DNA of 64,000 bases, taken from contig CAMQWP010000001.1 in NCBI GenBank assembly GCA_947038565.1, forward strand, positions 192,381 through 256,380, given 5' to 3'. The first letter of the stretch is position 1. Each line of letters starts with the position of its first letter. Below the pieces are notes generated by a model that had not been told where the DNA came from, did not search any database, and saw only the letters and a list, made by a program, of their open reading frames with translations. The position numbers were made by a program, and so were the translations under genes. Below, piece by piece: positions 25,693 to 34,085 of this stretch. This DNA is from an uncultured Clostridia bacterium (GTDB taxonomy: Bacteria; Bacillota; Clostridia; Christensenellales; UBA3700).

Positions 25693-27132
25693 TTATATAC
25701 TTACATCCTCTTCTATTACTTGCTCTCCTACCCCCGCAGTTACCGCGATTTGACCACTTAGCATGGTTGTTTCTTCGTCGCTATAATACAATTTACCCTT
25801 TTTCTTATCGTAAAAGTATAATGACCAATAGTAAGCTAGACACACTCCTAGACACACTGCCGAAGAGATAGATACTGCTAATCCTATATTGAAAAGTTGT
25901 GGGTTGTCTTGATTTGCAAATACATACGATAACGGTATCCTAACAAGGAACGCCGTACCTAATCCTTGTGCCATTACGAACAATGTATGACCCCTACCAT
26001 TGAAATAACCCAACATGCAGAAAGATATAGAAATTAAAATATACTCAAAAGAAGTTCCTCGCAAGTACTCTCCTGTAGCTGCTATTACTGCTGGGTCTTT
26101 CTCGAATATGCTCGCAAGAAGTCCACCGCCAAAATATGTCAAAAGAGTAATTCCAACGCCCATCACAGCGGATATTCCTATAGATATATACAGAGCTTTT
26201 CTTGCTCTATCTGGTTTATTAGCTCCTATATTTTGTGCAACGAACGCAGACAGTGCTGACATGAACGACATCGGTACGATAGACAAGAACATAAATAGTT
26301 TTTCAGTGATACCTATAGACGCTGAGGCAATAAGTCCAAGACCATTTACGATACCAGTGATTATTAGAAATGATGTAGCAGCCAGAAAGTCTTGAAGTGC
26401 TATAGGCGCACCTATCTTTAATACTTTAAGAGTTGATCCTGTTTTTATAAAGTCGGACTTATTAAACTTAAAAGGCAACTTTGCTTTTTTGATATAGAAT
26501 ATTGAAAATACTACCGAAATGCCCTGTGCTATTACTGTCGCAATCGCCGCACCAGTTGCATTCATCTTAAGCCCCGCAACTAGCACAAAATCTATAATAA
26601 TATTAATAACGCAAGATATAGCTACAAAAATAAGTGGCGAAAGTGAATTACCAACTCCTCTAAACACGCTACTAATTCCGTTATACATACCTACAAATAT
26701 AAGACCGCCCGAGCATATTCGCACATACGAAACTGTTTCAGAGACAGCCTCAGCCGGAGCATTCATAAGCCAAACTAGAGGCTCTGCAAGAGCAAGACCA
26801 ATCACCGCAAGCGTGATTGTCGCTATCGTGATTATCTTCGTAGATGCCATCATAATACGATTTGCACCGTCATGGTCGCCTGCACCTATCCTTTGTGCTA
26901 TTAGGATAGTATTACCCGTAGATAGTGCTATGATAACAGTCGTGAAAGCGTGCATCAACTGACTTCCGGTACCGACCGCAGACACACTAGAAGTGGAGCT
27001 GAACTGTCCCACGACAAATAAATCCACAGCACCATAAAGGGCTTGCAGTACAAATGATAATAATAATGGTAGTGCAAAAATAATAAGTGACTTTGCAATA
27101 CTACCTTCTAAAAATGTTGTTTTTTGCTTCAT
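25693..27132 (-). CDS. MATE-family multidrug exporter
   Basis: A 479-residue inner-membrane protein with twelve helices. The start ATG at 27130-27132 has TAGGAG upstream. The N-terminal FLEGSIAKSLIIFALPLLLSFVLQALYGAVDLFVVGQF and the later LSTGNTILIAQRIGAGDHDGANRI are family signatures; GLKMNATGAAIATVIAQGI is the equivalent block. It would expel cationic drugs or metabolites with sodium or protons. Expression is probably controlled: the leader contains a complete intrinsic terminator and the promoter spacer holds a palindrome. It is not next to its own regulator gene. Confidence 0.95.
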   Translation of the reverse strand: MKQKTTFLEGSIAKSLIIFALPLLLSFVLQALYGAVDLFVVGQFSSTSSVSAVGTGSQLMHAFTTVIIALSTGNTILIAQRIGAGDHDGANRIMMASTKIITIATITLAVIGLALAEPLVWLMNAPAEAVSETVSYVRICSGGLIFVGMYNGISSVFRGVGNSLSPLIFVAISCVINIIIDFVLVAGLKMNATGAAIATVIAQGISVVFSIFYIKKAKLPFKFNKSDFIKTGSTLKVLKIGAPIALQDFLAATSFLIITGIVNGLGLIASASIGITEKLFMFLSIVPMSFMSALSAFVAQNIGANKPDRARKALYISIGISAVMGVGITLLTYFGGGLLASIFEKDPAVIAATGEYLRGTSFEYILISISFCMLGYFNGRGHTLFVMAQGLGTAFLVRIPLSYVFANQDNPQLFNIGLAVSISSAVCLGVCLAYYWSLYFYDKKKGKLYYSDEETTMLSGQIAVTAGVGEQVIEEDVSI

Positions 27133-27171
27133 ATTTCTCCTAATCTCGTATACTCCTAGTAGCTTATGCCT

Positions 27172-27202
27172 AAAAAAAAGGTGCAACTTACACAGTTGTA
27201 CC
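27172..27202 (-). terminator. leader terminator (attenuator) of the first MATE gene
   Basis: GGTGCAACT (27180-27188) pairs over nine bases with AGTTGTACC (27194-27202), with one G-U, and eight T follow on the minus strand (27172-27179). It stands 40 bases before the start codon and downstream of a strong promoter, so read-through must be regulated. A second hairpin, ACGCT...AGCGT, precedes it at about 27209-27227. Confidence 0.75.
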
Positions 27203-27295
27203 TTGACGACGCTGACGTACGAGCGTATAGATTTAGTGAAAAAGCATAATTTTACAATTTCTTTCACACGGTTTCTATAACATATTTATATATCA

Positions 27296-27324
27296 ATTAT
27301 ATAGTATCAATACTATATTGTCAA
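27296..27324 (-). promoter_or_regulatory. consensus promoter with an operator-like palindrome, first MATE gene
   Basis: On the minus strand TTGACA at 27319-27324, a 17-base spacer, TATAAT at 27296-27301. The spacer is nearly filled by ATAGTAT-CA-ATACTAT (27301-27316), a likely repressor site. Confidence 0.75.
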
Positions 27325-27436
27325 TTAAATTTATAGCATTTCAATTATTTTAATATCAACAGCACACTTAATCGTTTTAAATAACTGCTTTGTTATAGCG
27401 AAATAGGTCTCTTGCAAAATAATATTACGCAATTAT

Positions 27437-27465
27437 TTGTAATATAACCTTTTATGTGATATACT
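27437..27465 (+). promoter_or_regulatory. promoter of the Methyltransf_32-type gene
   Basis: TTGTAA at 27437-27442, 17 bases, TATACT at 27460-27465. Confidence 0.55.
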
Positions 27466-27508
27466 CATATTAATAAGCTAGTATACCGCAAACACGCAGG
27501 AGATAAAT

Positions 27509-28645
27509 ATGGAAAAAATTATATTAGAAATCAAAAACAGCCAAGAAAAGCTAATAAAGATAGTAATGAGCGATATGGTTAAGGACGGCGAATACAACAA
27601 GACCACTCTACAACAAATCACTCTAAAAGGCGAGCTTTACTGGCAGGCGGAGCGGATAAAAAACAATCAAGCACATCACTCAAATATAAGTAATGCGGAC
27701 ATTGAGGCATGGCTTATAGCAGAATTGTCACATTATAGACAGATCAACCTAGTATGCAACGGAACAAACATAACTTATTTCCTAAAACAAAACGGAAAAT
27801 ATCGCAGGTTACAAGCTGAAAATAAACTTGCTAAACCTACTTCTAAAGCACATAATAATGTCAAAAATTACATTTTAGATGAGGGCGAGAATATCCCTGC
27901 ACTCATAGACTTAGGAGTCTTTAACAATGAATATAAGATCATAAAATCAAAGTACGATAAGTACAAACAAATCAATCGCTTTGTTGAAATTGTCGATGAT
28001 ATGTTCAAAGATAGCGGAAGGGATAATATAACTATTTTAGACTTCGGCTCTGGCAAGTCTTATCTAACATTTATAATATACTATTATTTTACAGTTAAAA
28101 AAGGTATAAATGCGAAGATTATCGGATATGATCTTAAAGCCGATGTAGTGGCGGACTGTAATGCTATTGCAGAAAAGTACGGCTATGACAATCTAAAATT
28201 TATCGTCAGCGACGTTGCGGTGGATAATCTTTATAATGAAAAAATCGACATGGTGATATCGCTTCACGCTTGCAACACTGCTACCGACTATGCACTTGCG
28301 AATGCCATTACACGCGGAGTACCATATATTTTATCAGTTCCTTGCTGTCAGCATGAAGTCAACAGCACCATTTCTAAAGGCGGAGATTTAGACATAATGA
28401 TGCGTCACGGACTGATCAAGGAGCGTATGAGTGCACTGCTTACAGATAGTATTCGTGCTGAGGTATTAGAGCAATATGGCTACAAAGTAGACATGATGGA
28501 GTTTGTAGATTTTTCTCACTCGCCTAAAAACATCATGATACGTGCAAGGCTAGAGGGCTCGGGAAATAGAAACCTAAGCAATGTCAAATCGCTTATGTCA
28601 ACATATGCATTTGATCAAACCTTAGTAAAGTTATTAGAAAAATAA
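27509..28645 (+). CDS. SAM-dependent methyltransferase, METTL25/Methyltransf_32-like
   Basis: A 378-residue cytosolic protein. The N-terminal part (1-130) is a mixed domain with QQITLKGELYWQAE; the C-terminal Rossmann methyltransferase has motif I ILDFGSGKSYLTF (about residue 176), IIGYDLKADVV, IDMVISLHACNTATDYAL and YILSVPCCQHE. The LHACNTATD and PCCQHE blocks are typical of the Methyltransf_32 group, several of which modify RNA. The substrate is unknown. AGGAGA precedes the ATG. It is one of only five rightward genes left of the origin. Confidence 0.85.
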   Translation: MEKIILEIKNSQEKLIKIVMSDMVKDGEYNKTTLQQITLKGELYWQAERIKNNQAHHSNISNADIEAWLIAELSHYRQINLVCNGTNITYFLKQNGKYRRLQAENKLAKPTSKAHNNVKNYILDEGENIPALIDLGVFNNEYKIIKSKYDKYKQINRFVEIVDDMFKDSGRDNITILDFGSGKSYLTFIIYYYFTVKKGINAKIIGYDLKADVVADCNAIAEKYGYDNLKFIVSDVAVDNLYNEKIDMVISLHACNTATDYALANAITRGVPYILSVPCCQHEVNSTISKGGDLDIMMRHGLIKERMSALLTDSIRAEVLEQYGYKVDMMEFVDFSHSPKNIMIRARLEGSGNRNLSNVKSLMSTYAFDQTLVKLLEK

Positions 28646-28657
28646 TATACCAATTAG

Positions 28658-28690
28658 AAAAGGGCTGAGATGTAATATCTCAGCCCTTTT
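28658..28690. terminator. bidirectional terminator between the methyltransferase gene and pyrE
   Basis: AAAAGGGCTGAGAT (28658-28671) pairs with ATCTCAGCCCTTTT (28677-28690), with T tracts on both strands. Confidence 0.9.
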
Positions 28691-28705
28691 TATTTTTCAA
28701 TGCGT

Positions 28706-29347
28706 TTATAGACAGTACTTACTAATGTACACATCCATTCTAGCTAAAAGCTCCGTATCTTTTTCTACATCCTTTATGTACTCATATATATCGTAAATAC
28801 TTACGATAGAATGTACTTTGATGCCATATTGCTCTGTCAAATACTGCCTAGTACTGATAGTTCTATTTGGAGCAACCTCACTCCTATCAACAGCAACTAA
28901 TAGATCAGTAACATTACTATGTTTCAGGATCGGCATGCACTCTTCTACTGAAGTTCCTGCTGTAATCACGTCTTCTATGATCACTACTCTCTCGCCAGCT
29001 TTAGGCTTATAGCCTACTAAAGATCCGCCCTCGCCATGATCTTTCACTTCTTTGCGATTGAAAGAAAAAGAGATGTTTTTATTATAATTATTATACATGT
29101 GAGACGTAATTCCCGCAACTAGAGGAATACCCTTGTATGCTGGCCCGAATAAGATAAGATCATCGCCTAGTCCATCAACTACTTCGCTGTAATAACCAGA
29201 AAGTTTGCTGATCTGCTCACCAGTACAGTAATTACCTGTATTGATAAAATAAGGAGTATTTCTACCACTCTTAGTCACAAAATCTCCGAACAATAAAACA
29301 TTTGAGTCAAGCATTAGCTTGATAAAATCCATTTTCTTAGCTTGCAT
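28706..29347 (-). CDS. pyrE: orotate phosphoribosyltransferase
   Basis: A 213-residue enzyme joining orotate to PRPP to give OMP in pyrimidine synthesis. FGDFVTKSGRNTPYFINTG, FGPAYKGIPLVAGI, FNRKEVKDHGEGGSLVGY (mobile loop with the KxxKxHG pattern) and the PRPP motif VVIIEDVITAGTSV are all present. Length is normal. It stands alone, not in a pyr operon. GAGGTG precedes the ATG. No PyrR-type leader is seen. Confidence 0.96.
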   Translation of the reverse strand: MQAKKMDFIKLMLDSNVLLFGDFVTKSGRNTPYFINTGNYCTGEQISKLSGYYSEVVDGLGDDLILFGPAYKGIPLVAGITSHMYNNYNKNISFSFNRKEVKDHGEGGSLVGYKPKAGERVVIIEDVITAGTSVEECMPILKHSNVTDLLVAVDRSEVAPNRTISTRQYLTEQYGIKVHSIVSIYDIYEYIKDVEKDTELLARMDVYISKYCL

Positions 29348-29535
29348 ATTACACCTCTTTAAATTTGTATTTTGAAAAATTCGATTTCACAAACAGTGAT
29401 TTCTTTTATCAATTATAACATAATATACGCACACTTGCAAGTAATTAATATATATTATGCTAAAGATTATACGCTGCTTTTTGTGCAATATATATCATTT
29501 TCCTATTTTAACGCTACAAATATCAACAATTGTCA

Positions 29536-29565
29536 TTGACATTTCGTCTCATATAATGTTACAAT
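29536..29565 (+). promoter_or_regulatory. promoter of the small HTH gene
   Basis: TTGACA at 29536-29541, an 18-base spacer, TACAAT at 29560-29565. Confidence 0.55.
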
Positions 29566-29589
29566 GTATACAGCACTAGGAGGTGTAAT

Positions 29590-29781
29590 ATGGCATTTCA
29601 CGAATTTCTGAAAGATAAGAAAAAAGAGCTAGGCATGAATATGACTCAATTTTCATCGTTACTTGGAGCTAAAAGACCTATAGTTGAAGACTGGGTTCTT
29701 GGCGAACGTAGACCTAGAATTGATACTGAGCGTGAGATACGTTCTCTACTTAATAAGATGACTGACCCTGAAGATTTTTAA
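29590..29781 (+). CDS. small helix-turn-helix protein (63 aa)
   Basis: A 63-residue protein, MAFHEFLKDKKKELGMNMTQFSSLLGAKRPIVEDWVLGERRPRIDTE, with the XRE/Cro-like pattern MTQFSSLLGAKRPIVEDWVLGERRP (helices 2-3). It is a stand-alone HTH domain without an effector domain. AGGAGG precedes the ATG; it has its own promoter and a terminator. Its target is unknown. Confidence 0.85.
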   Translation: MAFHEFLKDKKKELGMNMTQFSSLLGAKRPIVEDWVLGERRPRIDTEREIRSLLNKMTDPEDF

Positions 29782-29821
29782 GGAGCAATTGTCAAGCTAA
29801 TTAATTTTATATAAAACAATA

Positions 29822-29856
29822 AAAACACTGAGATATAATTCTCAGTGTTTTTTGTT
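29822..29856. terminator. bidirectional terminator after the small HTH gene
   Basis: AAAACACTGAGA (29822-29833) pairs with TCTCAGTGTTTT (29840-29851), with T tracts on both strands. Confidence 0.85.
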
Positions 29857-29954
29857 TTTTATTATTTTGATATCGGTTGCATGAATAGAGAAGAAAACAT
29901 ATTACTTGCACACTATAAAACATACCTCCAACAACTTTGATAGGTGATAAATGA

Positions 29955-31337
29955 TTATAATGAGTATTTTTTTCTGTACGCGATAAAGAAACTTGTATTA
30001 GTAATAATTGCAAACAACTCGCCAATAGGCACTGCAAGCCATACGCCTATTACCTCTTTCCCTCCCAAGGCTACAGATACTGCTGGCCACGCAAAAAGCC
30101 CAACTAGTACAAACACAAAAGTTCTTAAGAATGAACTTAACGCAGATACTGCACCATTAGAGTACGCGGTAAACATACCTGACGAGTATGTGTTTATTCC
30201 TACAAACAATATAGCGAAAGCAAATATTTTTAGGCCTTCATTTGCTAGATCAAAAGTTCCACTTTCTCGACTTATAAATAACGATATTAGCTGCTCTGAT
30301 CCAAAGAATGTAATGAAGAATAAAACTACTGACAAAACAGAAATGAACATCATACTACTTCTGAAAATGTATTTTAACTGTTGCGAGTCACTCTCACCAA
30401 ACTTATAACTTATAACTGGTATAAGCCCAAATGAATAGCCCATAAAAGCAGCTGTAAGCATAAACTGCAAGTACATTATAGCAGATATCGCTGCTACACC
30501 ATTTTCGCCTGCAATACGTAATAATGTAACATTGAATACAATGGTAATTATAGCCGCAGATATATTTGTCACCAGCTCCGAAGATCCGTTAGTACATACT
30601 TTTATGATTTCTTTAGGCACTATTTTAAACTTGGTAAAATACAGCGTACCTTTATGATTAATTGCAAAATATCCTAAGAATAAAAATGCTGGTATGCAAT
30701 AACTAACTCCCGTTGCAACAGCAGCACCCATTACGCCCATGCCACAAACACCTACTAGAATAAAATCAAGCAGAACATTAAATAAGCCACCAATAATGAT
30801 AGACGCTAGTCCGTATATTGGCTTTCCTGCGGTAATGAAAAAGCCCTGCGCGAAAACTTGCAATACATTTAATATACTAAACCCGCCAAGAACTAAAAGA
30901 TATTTTTCTGCATGTATAATAGTTTCTTGTGAAACATCTTGCGAACCTACTAATAGTTTTACAATTTGCTCTGAGGCGGACATTACAACAATTGTCGCTA
31001 AAACTCCGAATATGATCCCTACTATTGTTACTGCGGTAAATGCACTTTTCGCCTTTTCGTCCTCACCCTTCCCCATATAATTAGATACGAGCGTAGATCC
31101 TCCTGACGAAAACATCAGCCCTACCGCTAGTGTAATTGATAGTACTGGCATTACAAGATTTATTGCAGCAAGTGCACTTTCGCCCACATAATGCGTGACA
31201 AACAAACCATCTACCATAGTGTATACAGACATAAATATCATACTAAGCAATGTAGGCATAGCAAAAGTCAAAAGTGAGCTTAAATTAAATTTTTTCGCTA
31301 AAAGGTTTTCCACCTTTACTTCTTGATCATTATACAT
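29955..31337 (-). CDS. MATE-family exporter, MepA-like
   Basis: A 460-residue membrane protein with twelve helices. N-terminal NLSSLLTFAMPTLLSMIFMSVYTMVDGLFVTHYVGESALAAINLVMPV and STLVSNYMGKGEDEKAK match the MepA/DinF-type MATE block. It follows a MarR-family gene by 37 bases in the same direction, as in the Staphylococcus mepRA pair, so it is likely derepressed by a drug or metabolite ligand. TGAGGAG precedes the ATG. Confidence 0.95.
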   Translation of the reverse strand: MYNDQEVKVENLLAKKFNLSSLLTFAMPTLLSMIFMSVYTMVDGLFVTHYVGESALAAINLVMPVLSITLAVGLMFSSGGSTLVSNYMGKGEDEKAKSAFTAVTIVGIIFGVLATIVVMSASEQIVKLLVGSQDVSQETIIHAEKYLLVLGGFSILNVLQVFAQGFFITAGKPIYGLASIIIGGLFNVLLDFILVGVCGMGVMGAAVATGVSYCIPAFLFLGYFAINHKGTLYFTKFKIVPKEIIKVCTNGSSELVTNISAAIITIVFNVTLLRIAGENGVAAISAIMYLQFMLTAAFMGYSFGLIPVISYKFGESDSQQLKYIFRSSMMFISVLSVVLFFITFFGSEQLISLFISRESGTFDLANEGLKIFAFAILFVGINTYSSGMFTAYSNGAVSALSSFLRTFVFVLVGLFAWPAVSVALGGKEVIGVWLAVPIGELFAIITNTSFFIAYRKKYSL

Positions 31338-31374
31338 TTATACTCCTCAAATAACTTTTTGTGATATCATTACT

Positions 31375-31851
31375 CTAGACATTATCACTTTTTTTACACT
31401 TAACAAACCCTTCAATAAAATGATTATTGTACATGTCGATCATTTCGAAAAATTTATCAACCTCACTTTCACTATATTTACTTGTAAGCAATGATATTAT
31501 CTCACTGTCAACATCCACCCCTTCTCCAAAACAACTATTAAATATATCACCGTACTTTTCAGTGACAGATAGATAATATACCCTTCTATCTTTTTCGCTT
31601 TGGATTTTTGTTATATACCCCGCACTTTCTAGCTCGTTTATTTTTTGAGTAACCGAAGGTCTTGCCACATGCAAAAGATCAGCTATATTACTAGCTGTAT
31701 AGTATCCATTTTTTCCGTTTACAATATCTAAATACAACGTACTATTATATGTCAATACTTTATCTTTGCGTTCCATATTATGTAGCAAAAGTTCAAATAC
31801 TGCTGTATCATGTATGATCTTACTTAATGCCTGTCTATATTTATCTTTCAT
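31375..31851 (-). CDS. MarR-family transcriptional regulator
   Basis: A 158-residue winged-helix protein. The DNA-binding core is YYTASNIADLLHVARPSVTQKINELESAGYITKIQSEKDRRVYYLSVTEKY (about 49-100), with the wing DRRVYYLS. The flanking helices form the dimer. It precedes a MATE gene and probably represses the shared promoter, where an interrupted palindrome is visible. GGTGAG precedes the ATG. Confidence 0.92.
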   Translation of the reverse strand: MKDKYRQALSKIIHDTAVFELLLHNMERKDKVLTYNSTLYLDIVNGKNGYYTASNIADLLHVARPSVTQKINELESAGYITKIQSEKDRRVYYLSVTEKYGDIFNSCFGEGVDVDSEIISLLTSKYSESEVDKFFEMIDMYNNHFIEGFVKCKKSDNV

Positions 31852-31887
31852 TTCTCACCACGCAAAAGTAGTTACTATTACCTAATT

Positions 31888-31929
31888 ATTATAACCTTCC
31901 CATATTTAATTGTCAAGCACAATTGCTTG
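31888..31929 (-). promoter_or_regulatory. promoter and operator-like palindrome of the marR-MATE operon
   Basis: On the minus strand TTGACA at 31911-31916, 17 bases, TATAAT at 31888-31893. CAAGCA-CAAT-TGCTTG (31914-31929) overlaps the -35. A second imperfect palindrome, TAGTTACTATTACCTAATTA, lies at 31868-31887 over the transcript start. Confidence 0.7.
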
Positions 31930-32013
31930 ATTTTTCCACACACCCTTAATTATATTATTTCCACAATTAATTCATTTAAACACTTATACTTTTATGACAC
32001 TAGTTGATAAAAA

Positions 32014-32045
32014 AAACATTCGCCACAAAAATCGTGACAAATGTT
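32014..32045 (-). terminator. terminator-like hairpin left of the one-helix protein gene
   Basis: AAACATTCGCCAC pairs (with two G-U pairs) with GTGACAAATGTTT around AAAAATC; T-rich on the minus strand. It is 200 bases past the stop of the gene at 32252. The stretch 31930-32251 holds nothing else I can name. Confidence 0.5.
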
Positions 32046-32251
32046 TGTATATGTATTTTTATGATATAATTTTCGGATGTTTGTCGCAATATAGCGGTTT
32101 TTTATCATATTAACGCATGACGTCATCACTTTAACTCGCTTTGTTGCAAATACTAACCACCTATAAGTGCGATAACATTCTTATGTTTATAATGTGATTT
32201 TTTACTGAAATACTATATTTATTATAATTATTTCTTGTATTTATATCGTCT

Positions 32252-32608
32252 TTATCGAATTATAAAAAACATTAAAATGCCTATAATTAAAGGCACAACA
32301 AGGCAAACAATCATAAACCATTTTATAAAACTAACATTACTATCCAGTCTTTTAATCGCTTCTATATTCGCTATATTTAATGCCCTATCAATCTCCGCAT
32401 CCGTCCATTCTAATAAATCTTCCACATGGTAAAACTTAATATTTTTACCGTCAGAATCTCTTTGAATGCGTATGCCCTTAGGTAGTTTTTCTTTACTTAC
32501 CACCATTTTTTTATATTCTTCTGTCTCTTTTGCATTGCAATACTGACGAGTTAAAACTTGCTCGCTACCTATAGTTTTTCTTACTTTTTCCATTAATCCT
32601 TTATTCAT
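32252..32608 (-). CDS. hypothetical protein with one C-terminal membrane helix
   Basis: A 118-residue protein with a soluble N-terminal part (KVRKTIGSEQVLTRQYCNAKETEEYKKMVVSKEKLPKGIRIQRDSDGKNIKFYHVED) and a tail anchor (WFMIVCLVVPLIIGILMFFII). No family recognised. GGAGGGAG precedes the ATG. Confidence 0.65.
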   Translation of the reverse strand: MNKGLMEKVRKTIGSEQVLTRQYCNAKETEEYKKMVVSKEKLPKGIRIQRDSDGKNIKFYHVEDLLEWTDAEIDRALNIANIEAIKRLDSNVSFIKWFMIVCLVVPLIIGILMFFIIR

Positions 32609-32691
32609 TATCTCCCTCCTTTACTTTGTTTATATATTATATCATATTTTATATAATAATGCAATATTCAATTTTCATATAATTTTCCACA

Positions 32692-32720
32692 TTGACAAAC
32701 AACTTCATATATGGTATAAT
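32692..32720 (+). promoter_or_regulatory. consensus promoter of the four-helix protein gene
   Basis: TTGACA at 32692-32697, 17 bases, TATAAT at 32715-32720. Confidence 0.85.
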
Positions 32721-32753
32721 TTATATATCTAAACAGTACGCATAGGAGGACTT

Positions 32754-33494
32754 ATGAAAAAAAATAGCACGTTAAAACAGCCTAAATTTAAAAACAAATA
32801 CATATGGGACGAATTGATCTCCGCAGATAGCAGAGCTAAACTTCTTGCTTTAAAAAAAGTAAGAATTGACATGCTTTCTGTTTTTTCTAATTTTCCAATA
32901 TCGCTACTTCTTACTATTAATTTAGTCTTTTATTTGCTACTGAATAATGATGAATCTTTTAGCGGTATGTCTATTGCAACATCAGTTTATATTTGCGTAT
33001 TTATATTGATAATGATCGCCACTATTGCAATAACGATCACCAGAGCATTTAAGGACAGCCAGAGAATAATCTTGCTTGGATCTAACATTCCATCTACAAA
33101 CACAAGCACTGAGGATTTTAGTACCTTTAAAGCTTGCGATGACATTGTTATCAACAAATTCACCATATTCAAATGGTCATGCGTATCTATTACTATTGTA
33201 TGTATTATCTTATCAATAATCGCATCAACATTATTCACGGCGGGACATTTAACTAATGAAAAATCCCTTTGTTTTGCAGGCGTGTACATTTTAGCACCAG
33301 CATTTTTATTTCAAATAATTTCTTCAATTATTAACCTAATAAATATAATCGCTTGGGAAAACTATTACAAAACTACAATGATAAGTTATAACGAAGATAG
33401 ACTTGCTTTAGCAAGTGCTAACAATGAAACGGCAAGCACTACTATAGTTCTTGATAATGTTACATCATCTTTAAACGATGCAATTAGTAGATAA
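32754..33494 (+). CDS. hypothetical membrane protein with four helices
   Basis: A 246-residue protein with helices at about residues 46-66, 75-100, 143-165 and 178-203, a soluble N terminus rich in Lys (KKNSTLKQPKFKNKYIWDELISADSRAKLLALKK) and a Thr/Ser-rich C-terminal tail. No family recognised. AGGAGG precedes the ATG. It is rightward, with its own strong promoter, and divergent from the one-helix protein gene. Confidence 0.7.
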   Translation: MKKNSTLKQPKFKNKYIWDELISADSRAKLLALKKVRIDMLSVFSNFPISLLLTINLVFYLLLNNDESFSGMSIATSVYICVFILIMIATIAITITRAFKDSQRIILLGSNIPSTNTSTEDFSTFKACDDIVINKFTIFKWSCVSITIVCIILSIIASTLFTAGHLTNEKSLCFAGVYILAPAFLFQIISSIINLINIIAWENYYKTTMISYNEDRLALASANNETASTTIVLDNVTSSLNDAISR

Positions 33495-33552
33495 TTTTTA
33501 TTTGTAAAATATAATGCTAATTGCACTTTCTTTAATTGTTTATTCGATTTTA

Positions 33553-33590
33553 AAAGCCCTATCTTATACAAAATAAGATAGGGCTTTCTT
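33553..33590. terminator. bidirectional terminator between the four-helix protein gene and the ArsC-like gene
   Basis: AAAGCCCTATCTTAT (33553-33567) pairs perfectly with ATAAGATAGGGCTTT (33573-33587). Confidence 0.9.
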
Positions 33591-33602
33591 TGTTTATATT
33601 GA

Positions 33603-33968
33603 TTATTTTTTTGGGGCTGCTGCAAGCCAGCTAAGCCACGTCTTGCTGCCATCTCCGACCGTTGCCCTTCTGCCCTCACATTCTCTTACTACGGGCGTTA
33701 TTATCAGCTTAGGATTATCTACAAGACATTGCTTCTTCGCGTCCATTGTTCGTAACATACCATAAGAGGTTGTCTTATACAATGGACTTTTACTATCTAC
33801 TAATAACGATATATCACCTATTCCAGCAATAACGCTTTCTAGTTCTCTTAAACTCATTCCCTTTTCTAAAATATCAATAGACTGGAACTTTATTTTTCTT
33901 TCCTTAAAGAATCTTTCCGCGGACTTTGTTTTAAAGCACTTTGTTTTGCCATAGATTTGTATGTTCAT
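33603..33968 (-). CDS. ArsC/Spx-family thioredoxin-fold protein
   Basis: A 121-residue protein, MNIQIYGKTKCFKTKSAERFFKERKIKFQSIDI, with the ArsC/Spx opening and one cysteine in the active loop (C11). PLYKTTSYG, LVDNPKLIITPVV and the C-terminal VGDGSKTWLSWL fit the YffB/ArsC-like group. With one active-loop Cys it may be a glutathione-independent reductase or a Spx-like regulator; neither is proven. AAGGAGAG precedes the ATG. Confidence 0.85.
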   Translation of the reverse strand: MNIQIYGKTKCFKTKSAERFFKERKIKFQSIDILEKGMSLRELESVIAGIGDISLLVDSKSPLYKTTSYGMLRTMDAKKQCLVDNPKLIITPVVRECEGRRATVGDGSKTWLSWLAAAPKK

Positions 33969-34085
33969 TGCCTCTCCTTGATGTGTTGATTATGCTAGTA
34001 GACTACATTATCACATGCTTGTTTTATTGTGTCTTTTACACATGATAACACATTACATATATTATGTCAATTGCGGAAAGTGTTA

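Noticed and set aside
27133-27267. A longer N terminus for the first MATE protein
   Set aside because: The extension would be coded by the leader terminator hairpin and has no ribosome site; the ATG at 27132 has TAGGAG.
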